This document shows positions 1-4,524 of a DNA stretch of 8,567 nt, piece after piece. Numbering within the stretch: position 1 is the stretch's first letter; each line of letters starts with the position of its first letter. The position numbers were made by a program, and so were the translations under genes. The stretch is from Alphaproteobacteria bacterium. GTDB taxonomy: Bacteria > Pseudomonadota > Alphaproteobacteria > UBA828. The notes beneath the pieces are model-generated. The model was not told the DNA's origin. It did not search any database and saw only the letters and a list, made by a program, of their open reading frames with translations. The stretch covers positions 1 to 8,567 of the forward strand of contig JAUVWK010000105.1 in NCBI GenBank assembly GCA_030604165.1, given 5' to 3'.

Positions 1-34
1 CCTTCTCACCCTGTATAGATGAAGATGTTCTGGG

Positions 35-53
35 AATCACAGCTATTGTGATT
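35..53. promoter_or_regulatory. Perfect inverted repeat upstream of the hemerythrin gene (candidate operator)
   Basis: The sequence AATCACA-GCTAT-TGTGATT is a perfect 7-bp dyad with a 5-bp spacer. It lies 43 bp before the hemerythrin start, in an AT-richer patch of otherwise GC-rich DNA. The half-site resembles the TGTGA/TTGAT type half-sites bound by CRP/FNR-family regulators, but the orientation and spacing are not the classical ones, so the regulator is unknown. It could also be a small hairpin in a transcript leader. The dyad is seen directly; the operator role is inference. Confidence 0.4.
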
Positions 54-96
54 TATTCGCCTCAATCTAGACGCCAATGCGGTAGGGGGCGGAACG

Positions 97-516
97 ATGC
101 AGCAGCCATATTGGCAGGTCGGTTATCCGACCGAATATCGAGCGCTCGACGAACAGCACCAAGAAATCGACGAAAAGATCGGCGCACTCGAGGCCTTACT
201 AAGCGGCCCGGAGAGCGCGCGCGCCGCCGCGTTGATCGCGGATTTCAGAAACACACTGGAAGAGCATTTCTTGCTCGAGCAGCGGGTCATGACGACCTGC
301 AAATATCCGGGCCTGAGCCATCACGTCGACGTGCACGACTTCATCATTCGGAATGTCGAGGTCGTGACGCAGATGTTTTCCGGCGAGGCGATGGTCGGGG
401 CGCGCGCCCGGATCGTTGCGCATCTGCAAGAGAGCCTACGCGAAGACGTGGCTGTCGACGCGGCGTTCAAGGAATTCCTGGATCGGCGCGTGGGGATATC
501 TGCGCTGCGCGCCTGA
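97..516 (+). CDS. Hemerythrin-like metal-binding protein, with an altered fifth His position
   Basis: A 139-residue single-domain protein of bacteriohemerythrin size. Hemerythrins are soluble four-helix bundles that bind O2 (or sense O2, NO or iron) at a di-iron site. Most ligand motifs are visible: DEQH with His21, HxxxE with His57 and Glu61, a YP turn at 70-71, and HxxxH with His76 and His80. The C-terminal helix normally carries HxxxxD. Here the same spacing gives Glu116 and Asp121, so the fifth histidine appears to be replaced by an acidic residue; this rests on an ungapped comparison by eye. The start is preceded by AGGGGGCGG at 84-92. The gene stands alone and faces the convergent ABM gene, with 34 bp between the stops. 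The family call is firm; whether it still binds O2 reversibly is open. Confidence 0.88.
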   Translation: MQQPYWQVGYPTEYRALDEQHQEIDEKIGALEALLSGPESARAAALIADFRNTLEEHFLLEQRVMTTCKYPGLSHHVDVHDFIIRNVEVVTQMFSGEAMVGARARIVAHLQESLREDVAVDAAFKEFLDRRVGISALRA

Positions 517-550
517 GACTCTGGGCCGGATCTTTTCGGCCGGGAACCGG

Positions 551-883
551 CTACGCCGCGCCAAAGCGGTTGCCGGTGCTGTCGGCCAAGCGGTAGGAGC
601 GCAGCGCCTGCGCCACCGTGATCCGGTAGTCGGCGAAGAGCGCCTCTTTACCCAAGGCTTGCGCCGCGCTGTGCCCGGCCTGCTCGCGCCACGCCATGAC
701 GGCCGCTTCGTCGCGCCAATAGGAAATCGAGACGAACCTGTCGGCCTCGGCCAGGCTCTGAAAGCGTTCCACGGAGATGAAGCCGTCAATCGTTTCCAGC
801 TCGGCGCGCAAGCCGGCGGCAAGCTCGAAATAGCGCTCTTGCTGGCCGTCGTTGACGGTAACCTCGAAGATCACCGCGATCAT
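551..883 (-). CDS. ABM-domain (antibiotic biosynthesis monooxygenase family) protein
   Basis: A 110-residue protein, the usual size for a single ABM domain. These are dimeric alpha-beta ferredoxin-like barrels that include cofactor-free quinone-forming monooxygenases and HmoA/IsdG-like heme-degrading proteins. The characteristic order is visible: an N-terminal beta strand (IAVIFEV), GFISVERF at 34-41, SISYWRDEAAVMAWR at 52-66, His71, and DYRI at 85-88. This version, with SYWRDE followed by W and H, is common in uncharacterised alphaproteobacterial members. The substrate cannot be read from sequence. A strong Shine-Dalgarno AAGGAG (892-897 on this strand) sits 8 nt before the ATG. It is the second gene of an operon, 44 bp after the VOC gene, and the gap is mostly a 13-bp tandem repeat. 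Confidence 0.85.
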   Translation of the reverse strand: MIAVIFEVTVNDGQQERYFELAAGLRAELETIDGFISVERFQSLAEADRFVSISYWRDEAAVMAWREQAGHSAAQALGKEALFADYRITVAQALRSYRLADSTGNRFGAA

Positions 884-900
884 GGGACGCGCTCCTTGGT

Positions 901-939
901 ATTATTCGGCGGTATTATTCGGCGGTACTATTCGGCGGC
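901..939 (-). repeat. Three tandem copies of a 13-bp unit across the VOC stop codon
   Basis: On the plus strand ATTATTCGGCGGT occurs twice without change (901-913, 914-926), followed by a near copy ACTATTCGGCGGC (927-939). Read on the coding (minus) strand, the near copy holds the last VOC codons (Ala-Glu) and the TAG stop. The two exact copies follow as a noncoding extension up to the ABM ribosome binding site. Because 13 is not a multiple of three, each copy is in a different frame. This looks like slippage duplication of the gene's 3' end. Confidence 0.9.
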
Positions 940-1545
940 CTCGCCGAAATCCTCGGTCGTGCGGGCCAAGCCTTGCTTCAAAAAGGTTTCGCGCATGACG
1001 TAGCCGTTGCCGGCATGGGCCACCATCCGCTCGGGCGGGGTCGGCCGGCTTACCTCGGGCCAAACACCTGGTTGGGGCTCGGCGCCTTCGGCCACGATGG
1101 CGAGCGGCTGGTCCTCGGCCATGGCGGGAGGCTTGGTTACTTCGAGGAATTCCCAGGTCGCCTCCAGCGGGATGTTGTTGTTGTCGAAAAAGTAGATCGA
1201 CCAGCCGAAGCCGTGATCCACGGCGCCATGCACCTCGATGCCGGCGGCTTCGAGGCGATCCTTCAACGCGAACAGGTCTTCCTTGGAGGCGACGCTGATT
1301 GAAACGTGGTCGAAGCCGACCGGCTCGCTGGTCGGCTTGCCGGGAAACTTGCGCCGCATCGTTCGCGCGCCGGCATATTCGAAAAAGGCGATGTAATTGT
1401 TTCCGGTCTTGAAGAAATAGTGGCGAAAGCCGTCGTGGCCGACGCCGTGGGTCAGGCGCATGCCCAGCAAGTCGCGGTAATACCGGATGGTTTTGACGAT
1501 GTCTTCGGTGATAAAGGCGAGGTGGTTGATTTCCTTGAGATACAT
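928..1545 (-). CDS. VOC-superfamily (glyoxalase/dioxygenase-like) metalloenzyme with C-terminal extension
   Basis: A 205-residue protein whose first ~135 residues form two VOC beta-alpha-beta-beta-beta modules. VOC enzymes (glyoxalase I, extradiol dioxygenases, epimerases, fosfomycin/bleomycin resistance proteins) bind one divalent metal. The four expected ligands are present: His8 (INHLAF), Glu56 (IAFFE), His80 (FDHVSI) and Glu128 (PLEAT). The YYRDLLGM helix at 22-29 is typical. The H/E/H/E set resembles glyoxalase I-like lyases or isomerases more than the 2-His-1-Glu extradiol dioxygenases, but the substrate is unknown. Residues ~136-205 are a Pro/Glu-rich tail beyond the domain. GAGAGG lies 6 nt before the ATG. 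It is the first gene of an operon with the ABM gene and is divergent from the DUF62 gene. Confidence 0.85.
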   Translation of the reverse strand: MYLKEINHLAFITEDIVKTIRYYRDLLGMRLTHGVGHDGFRHYFFKTGNNYIAFFEYAGARTMRRKFPGKPTSEPVGFDHVSISVASKEDLFALKDRLEAAGIEVHGAVDHGFGWSIYFFDNNNIPLEATWEFLEVTKPPAMAEDQPLAIVAEGAEPQPGVWPEVSRPTPPERMVAHAGNGYVMRETFLKQGLARTTEDFGEAAE

Positions 1546-1586
1546 AATCGACCTCTCGGGCTCGGATCAGGGCGAGGCGTACAGCG

Positions 1587-1630
1587 ATTGTACGCGCTGT
1601 CGGATGATATTGTACGCGCTGTCGGATGAT
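1587..1630. repeat. Exact tandem duplication of a 22-bp unit in the divergent intergenic region
   Basis: Positions 1587-1608 and 1609-1630 are identical 22-bp units, each beginning ATTGTACGCGCTGTCGG. They sit between the start codons of the divergent VOC (-) and DUF62 (+) genes. Each unit carries TACAAT on the minus strand. Just outside, GCGTAC (1577-1582) pairs with GTACGC (1590-1595), and ACAGCG (1581-1586) pairs with CGCTGT (1595-1600), so the first copy can also form a hairpin or bind a dimeric regulator. The duplication is certain; its role is inferred. Confidence 0.95.
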
Positions 1631-1638
1631 ATGGTCGC
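1587..1638 (-). promoter_or_regulatory. Candidate duplicated sigma70-type promoter for the VOC-ABM operon
   Basis: On the minus strand each 22-bp repeat ends in TACAAT, five of six matches to the -10 consensus. The upstream copy (-10 at 1609-1614) has GCGACC as a weak -35 at 1633-1638, 18 bp away. The downstream copy (-10 at 1587-1592) has CGTACA at 1611-1616, also 18 bp away. Transcripts would start near 1602 and 1580 and give short leaders before the ATG at 1545. The -35 boxes are poor, so this is a moderate-to-low confidence inference. Confidence 0.33.
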
Positions 1639-1671
1639 AGAGGCGAAGAAATTCCAATCGTCCCGGGGCGC

Positions 1672-1707
1672 TTGCCGCACCGCGCCGCCGCACCCCATAA
1701 TCCGGCC
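1672..1707 (+). promoter_or_regulatory. Candidate leaderless promoter for the DUF62 gene
   Basis: TTGCCG (1672-1677, four of six to the -35 consensus) and CATAAT (1696-1701, five of six to the -10 consensus) are 18 bp apart. The usual transcription start, about 7 nt after the -10 box, falls on the A of the ATG at 1708. The bases just before this ATG contain no Shine-Dalgarno sequence. Together these fit a leaderless mRNA, which is common in alphaproteobacteria. The boxes are seen; the start site is inferred. Confidence 0.45.
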
Positions 1708-2439
1708 ATGATCGTGCTGTTCACTGATTTCGGTCCGCGCGGCCCCTATGTCGGCCAGATGATCGCCGTTTTGCGGCGCCACGCGCCGGAGGTTGCGGTG
1801 GTCGAATTGCTCAACGACGCGCCGGCGCACGAGCCGCTGGCCGCGGCCTATTTGCTGGCCGCCTTCGGGGACGAATTCCCGACCGGAAGCGTGTTTCTGT
1901 GCGTCGTCGATCCGGGCGTTGGCGGCAGGCGCGCACCGCTCGTGCTCGAGGCCGCGGAGCGCTGGTATGTCGGCCCCGACAACGGCCTGTTGGCGCTGGT
2001 CGCGCGCCGCGCCGCGCCCGCCCGCTGGTGGCGCATCACCTGGCGGCCGGAGCGTCTGTCGGCCACGTTTCACGGCCGCGATCTGTTCGCGCCGGTGGCG
2101 GCGCAATTGGCCCGGGGCGAAGCGCCGCCCGGCGAGACCGTCGCGGACGCCGATACCATCGGCCAGGACTGGCCCGACGATTTGGCGCAAGTGATCTATA
2201 TCGACCATTTCGGCAACGCGCTCACCGGGCTGCGGGCCCGCGGGCTTGCCAGCGGCAGTACCGTCACCGCCGGTGGGCGGCAGCTGTCGCGGGCCGGCAC
2301 CTTCTCCGAGGTGCCCGCCGGCGCCGCGTTCTGGTACGAAAACGCCAACGGCCTCGCCGAAATCGCGGTCAACCAAGGGCGCGCGGCCGATCTCTTGGGC
2401 CTCGCGGTCGGCTCGCCGGTTGCCGTGCAGGGGCACTAG
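1708..2439 (+). CDS. S-adenosyl-L-methionine hydroxide adenosyltransferase (DUF62 family)
   Basis: A 243-residue protein of the SAM hydroxide adenosyltransferase/fluorinase-chlorinase superfamily. The hydroxide-using members convert SAM and water to adenosine and methionine; their physiological role is poorly defined. Visible family motifs are TDFG at 6-9, VDPGVGGRR at 67-75, PDNG at 90-93, FHGRDLFAP at 121-129, DHFGN at 166-170 and NQGRAADLLGL near the C-terminus. The Asp-Arg-His triad that separates hydroxide-using enzymes from halogenases is present as Asp68, Arg75 and His122. I chose the ATG at 1708 because MIVLFTDFG is the standard N-terminus; an in-frame TTG at 1672 would add 12 unlikely residues. 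The stop TAG is completed by the first base of the mobile element that follows, and the original partner was probably the pentapeptide gene. Confidence 0.93.
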   Translation: MIVLFTDFGPRGPYVGQMIAVLRRHAPEVAVVELLNDAPAHEPLAAAYLLAAFGDEFPTGSVFLCVVDPGVGGRRAPLVLEAAERWYVGPDNGLLALVARRAAPARWWRITWRPERLSATFHGRDLFAPVAAQLARGEAPPGETVADADTIGQDWPDDLAQVIYIDHFGNALTGLRARGLASGSTVTAGGRQLSRAGTFSEVPAGAAFWYENANGLAEIAVNQGRAADLLGLAVGSPVAVQGH

Positions 2440-2496
2440 TGCCCCCTATCATGGTCCCGTGGTGCGTAGGACGGCATTCGAAGGGTTCCGGCGAGG

Positions 2497-2527
2497 ATCG
2501 CGGCGCGCCGCGATGCTGTAGCATCGC
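2497..2527. repeat. Overlapping palindromes in the left half of the MITE
   Basis: An 18-bp perfect palindrome ATCGCGGCGCGCCGCGAT (2497-2514) overlaps a hairpin GCGATGCT-GT-AGCATCGC (2510-2527). The two share bases 2510-2514 and are therefore mutually exclusive folds. The GATGC core recurs in the hairpin of the right half. Confidence 0.85.
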
Positions 2528-2572
2528 AATCGGCGCGCGACAACGACCGGGGGCCTCCGAACGCCGCCCGGA

Positions 2573-2672
2573 GGGTCGCTTTTCCCGCTCCCTCGGGGCG
2601 TCGAGAACGCTCGCCGATGCGCAAGCATCGCCTTCGCGCCCCCACCTGCCGAGGAAACGGGAAAAGCGATCC
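2573..2672. repeat. Internal long inverted repeat in the right half of the MITE
   Basis: Arms of 24 bp at 2573-2596 and 2649-2672 pair with three mismatches; their shared core is TCGCTTTTCCCG. Nested inside are GGGGCG/CGCCCC (2595-2600 with 2637-2642) and CGATGC-GCAA-GCATCG (2615-2630), a stem with a GNRA-type loop. The right arm overlaps the inner edge of the terminal repeat. Transcribed on either strand, this half would fold into one long stem. Confidence 0.85.
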
Positions 2673-2705
2673 TACGTACCACGGAACCATGATAGGGGGC
2701 ACTAG

Positions 2706-3425
2706 ATGGAACTCTGGATCCCGAGCGACGAGCAGATCCGCGGCAAGCAATTGCGCGGCGCCAACCTCAGCGGCAAGAGCCTCATCGGCCTGGATCTGCG
2801 CGAGGCCGATCTCGAGGGCGCGGATCTGTCGGAAGCCGACCTGCATGGGGCGAATTTCTGGGTCGCCAATCTCGTCGGCGCCAATCTCAGCAACGCCAAT
2901 TTGAGACTCGCCACGTTCCAAGGCGCGCAGATGGTGGGGGCGCAACTGGTGGCGGCCAACCTTTGGAGCGCCGACCTCAAGGTGGCGAACCTGAGCCAGG
3001 CCTTCTTGATGGGTGCGAACATGGCCCAGGCCGACCTGCCCGGGGCCAACGCCAGCAGGGCCAATTTCAGCGAGGCCAACCTGTTCGGCGCCGATTTCCG
3101 TTTCTCGGTCTTGCGGGGCGCCAATTTCGGCCAGGCCGACCTGACCACCGCGCGCCTGCAGCGCGCCGAGCTGGAAGGCGCCAACCTGCGCCAAGCCAAC
3201 CTGACCGGCGCCAGTTTTCGGGGCGCCAATCTCACGGGCGCCGACCTGACGGGGGCGCTCATGCGCGATACCAAGCTCGGGGATGCCAATTTGAGCCGCG
3301 CCGATTTTCGCGACGCCGACATGACCTACGCCCACCTCGGGGGCGCGACCCTGGCCGGCACGATCATGCCGGACGGCACTATCGAGCTGGGCGAGCAGGG
3401 CGAACAGGACGAGCAGGGCGAATAA
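2706..3425 (+). CDS. Pentapeptide-repeat protein
   Basis: A 239-residue protein built almost entirely of A(D/N)LXX pentapeptide repeats from about residue 17 to 212. Such repeats fold as a right-handed quadrilateral beta helix. Known members act as DNA mimics (the gyrase-protecting Qnr/MfpA proteins), toxin or effector domains, or scaffolds; most, like this one, have no known role. There is no signal peptide or membrane segment, so it is probably cytosolic. It ends with a GTIMPDGTI motif, common at the end of these domains, and an acidic tail of GEQ-type tripeptides encoded by a 9-nt repeat. The start is preceded by AGGGGG at 2694-2699, six nt before the ATG, which belongs to the MITE's right terminal repeat. 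Before the insertion the gene probably followed the DUF62 gene directly. Confidence 0.92.
   Translation: MELWIPSDEQIRGKQLRGANLSGKSLIGLDLREADLEGADLSEADLHGANFWVANLVGANLSNANLRLATFQGAQMVGAQLVAANLWSADLKVANLSQAFLMGANMAQADLPGANASRANFSEANLFGADFRFSVLRGANFGQADLTTARLQRAELEGANLRQANLTGASFRGANLTGADLTGALMRDTKLGDANLSRADFRDADMTYAHLGGATLAGTIMPDGTIELGEQGEQDEQGE
3390..3425 (+). repeat. 9-nt tandem repeat forming the acidic tail of the pentapeptide protein
   Basis: Four consecutive 9-nt units (GGCGAGCAG and variants) encode Gly-Glu-Gln, Gly-Glu-Gln and Asp-Glu-Gln, and end with Gly-Glu-stop. The stop codon TAA takes the place of the CAG of the fourth unit. The tail has probably grown by slippage, and its length may vary between strains. 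Confidence 0.8.
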
Positions 3426-3457
3426 TCCGGCCCCGGACGTATCCCGGCCGCACGTCG

Positions 3458-3473
3458 TTAAACTCTTATTAAC
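3458..3473 (+). promoter_or_regulatory. CtrA-type binding site (TTAA-N7-TTAAC)
   Basis: TTAA-ACTCTTA-TTAAC matches the full CtrA consensus TTAA-N7-TTAAC known from Caulobacter and other alphaproteobacteria. With the G before it, it is also a symmetric GTTAA/TTAAC dyad. It is the most AT-rich point in the 217-bp gap between the pentapeptide gene and the kinase-like gene, about 170 bp before that gene's start. CtrA is the master response regulator of the alphaproteobacterial cell cycle and of motility. The match is seen; binding is inferred. It could instead act on the end of the upstream operon. Confidence 0.55.
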
Positions 3474-3574
3474 CAAAGGTTTCGTTCAATGGGGCGGGGC
3501 GCATGCTTGGGCGCGCCGGCGCCGGAGAGCTCGCACGATTTCGTTCGGGCGGTTCGGCGCCCGGGAGTTTCAGT

Positions 3575-3646
3575 TAAGGAGGTTTCGCACTGGGGCGGCG
3601 GATCGGCATGGCCGATCGGGAACCGGCAGGTGCGGCAAGGTTATGA
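3575..3646 (+). other. Perfect Shine-Dalgarno with a possible 18-codon leader frame overlapping the kinase-like gene
   Basis: TAAGGAGG at 3575-3582 is the strongest ribosome binding site in the window, yet no ATG, GTG or TTG follows at normal spacing. Seven nt on is a CTG (3590), which opens a frame with an internal ATG at 3608 and a TGA at 3644-3646. That stop overlaps the ATG of the next gene as ATGA, the classic arrangement for translational coupling. CTG starts are very rare, so this may be a leader peptide or a relic. Confidence in coding is low; the sequence facts are firm. Confidence 0.2.
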
Positions 3647-4446
3647 GTGGGCAACCCGAAACCCGGCTGTGGGCGCGTGCGGCCGAGAAATCCCGCCATC
3701 TCGGTCCCGTCATCGTCGGTGTCGGCGCCGCCGCGATCATTCTCGTGGTCTTCAAGGACGTTCTGTTTCGGGGTTTCCACGAAACGACCTTGGGGCTCAA
3801 CTCCTTTATCGCCGTGGTCTCGGTGGTTCTCGTCATCCTCGCCGCCATCGTCGCCGATACCCGGATGAAGAACCGCGCGCTCAGCGAGCGGGCGACGAAG
3901 CTGGCCGATATGGCCAAGCGGCTGAGCGCGACCGTCGACCATCTCAACAAGGCCAAGGCCGCGTCTGTCGCGACGACACAGGCAAGATCGGGCCCGCTTG
4001 CCGGCAGGAGCCAAGAGCTGCGCGCGGCCACGAACGCCATACTCGACAATGCGCAGGTGTTGCAGGGGGCCGGCGACTTGAGCCAAACGCGCGCGCGCGC
4101 CGTCGCCGCCATCCTGGCGCATGGAGAGCGGCTGTCGCGCCTGGTCGAGGGCATGGTCGAGGGTTCTGCGAGCGCGGCCGACGACGACATTACCCCCCGG
4201 CGGGCGCCGGCGGTGGCGCTACCGGAGCATCTGCTGGCGCGGCTGGATCATGCCGTCAAGGCGGGCAACGCGGCGCAGAGCAAGGAAATGCTCGGCGAGA
4301 TACAGAGCGTGCTCAAGGAGCTGGGCGAACTCGGGCCTGAGGCGCGGGCGCTCTCGTCGCTCATTGCCGGGCATGTCGAGCGCGCCGATCTTGCCGCCGT
4401 CGGCGAGGTGGTGCGCGATCTGGAGGCGGATCGCCTGACCGGCTAG
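3643..4446 (+). CDS. Two-helix membrane protein resembling a histidine kinase without ATPase or receiver domains
   Basis: A 267-residue protein. Residues ~20-37 and ~52-71 are strongly hydrophobic and suggest a membrane hairpin with a short outer loop. Residues ~75-112 are charged and helical. Residues ~120-175 read like a HisKA dimerisation helix pair: SQELRAATNAIL (123-134) corresponds to the usual SHELRTPLNAIL, and AILAHGERLSRLVEGMV (156-172) to the second helix. The phospho-accepting His is Gln124 here. No N, G1, F or G2 box follows. Instead, after a short linker, residues ~192-260 (LPEHLLARLDHAV...) resemble the helical segment found after the receiver domain of hybrid kinases. It may be a pseudokinase-type adaptor, dimerisation partner or phosphorelay decoy in the inner membrane. 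The start at 3643 overlaps the TGA of a possible leader frame, and a CtrA box lies upstream. The gene is secure; the domain reading rests on pattern recognition. Confidence 0.75.
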   Translation: MSGQPETRLWARAAEKSRHLGPVIVGVGAAAIILVVFKDVLFRGFHETTLGLNSFIAVVSVVLVILAAIVADTRMKNRALSERATKLADMAKRLSATVDHLNKAKAASVATTQARSGPLAGRSQELRAATNAILDNAQVLQGAGDLSQTRARAVAAILAHGERLSRLVEGMVEGSASAADDDITPRRAPAVALPEHLLARLDHAVKAGNAAQSKEMLGEIQSVLKELGELGPEARALSSLIAGHVERADLAAVGEVVRDLEADRLTG

Positions 4447-4524
4447 TAGGCGACCCTCCCGTATCCGCCGCCAGCCATGCTAGGCTTGCGCGTAGCGGCA
4501 ACGAACGACGGGACGGGACGCGCC

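Larger units (their letters stand above)
2439..2702. mobile_element. 264-bp MITE-like nonautonomous element with 33-bp terminal inverted repeats and TA duplication
   Basis: The left end (2439-2471) and the right end (2670-2702) are inverted copies of 33 bp with only two mismatches. The outer bases are GTGCCCCCTATCATGGT. Both ends are flanked by TA (2437-2438 and 2703-2704) within CTAG, the target pattern of IS630/Tc1-mariner family transposases. The interior has no convincing reading frame; open frames in it are GC-driven and low in complexity. It does hold several strong palindromes. Size, TIRs, TA flanks and lack of a transposase together define a MITE mobilised in trans, presumably by an IS630-type transposase elsewhere in the genome. 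It separates the DUF62 and pentapeptide genes. The structure is seen directly; the transposase family is inferred from the target site. Confidence 0.85.

Noticed and set aside
524..541. GGCCG-N8-CGGCC hairpin between the hemerythrin and ABM stops as a bidirectional terminator
   Set aside because: The stem is only five bp and there is no adequate T-tract on either side; support is too weak.
48..596. 182-codon frame overlapping the hemerythrin gene
   Set aside because: An arginine-rich shadow frame; the hemerythrin ligand motifs lie in the other frame.
902..1693. 263-codon minus-strand frame overlapping the VOC gene
   Set aside because: A shadow of the VOC gene extended through the two tandem-repeat regions; no domain visible.
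2449..2682. 77-codon frame inside the MITE as a possible transposase fragment
   Set aside because: It has no DDE motif or helix-turn-helix pattern, and its composition is that of a GC-rich palindromic sequence.
2716..3340. Regular repetition in the pentapeptide gene as a CRISPR-like or minisatellite array
   Set aside because: The periodicity is the 15-nt codon pattern of A(D/N)LXX repeats, with no constant-length repeat/spacer structure.
3428..3450. CGGCC/GGCCG stem after the pentapeptide gene as a terminator
   Set aside because: Five-bp stem with a long loop and no T run after it.
2436..3476. 346-codon open frame antisense to the pentapeptide gene
   Set aside because: It mirrors the pentapeptide repeats in GC-rich DNA, giving a low-complexity translation, and it runs through the MITE. 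The plus-strand pentapeptide protein explains the region.
3489..4340. 283-codon plus-strand frame overlapping the kinase-like gene
   Set aside because: Its translation is Arg/Gly-rich with no recognisable domain, while the overlapping frame has clear membrane helices and ordered helical segments.
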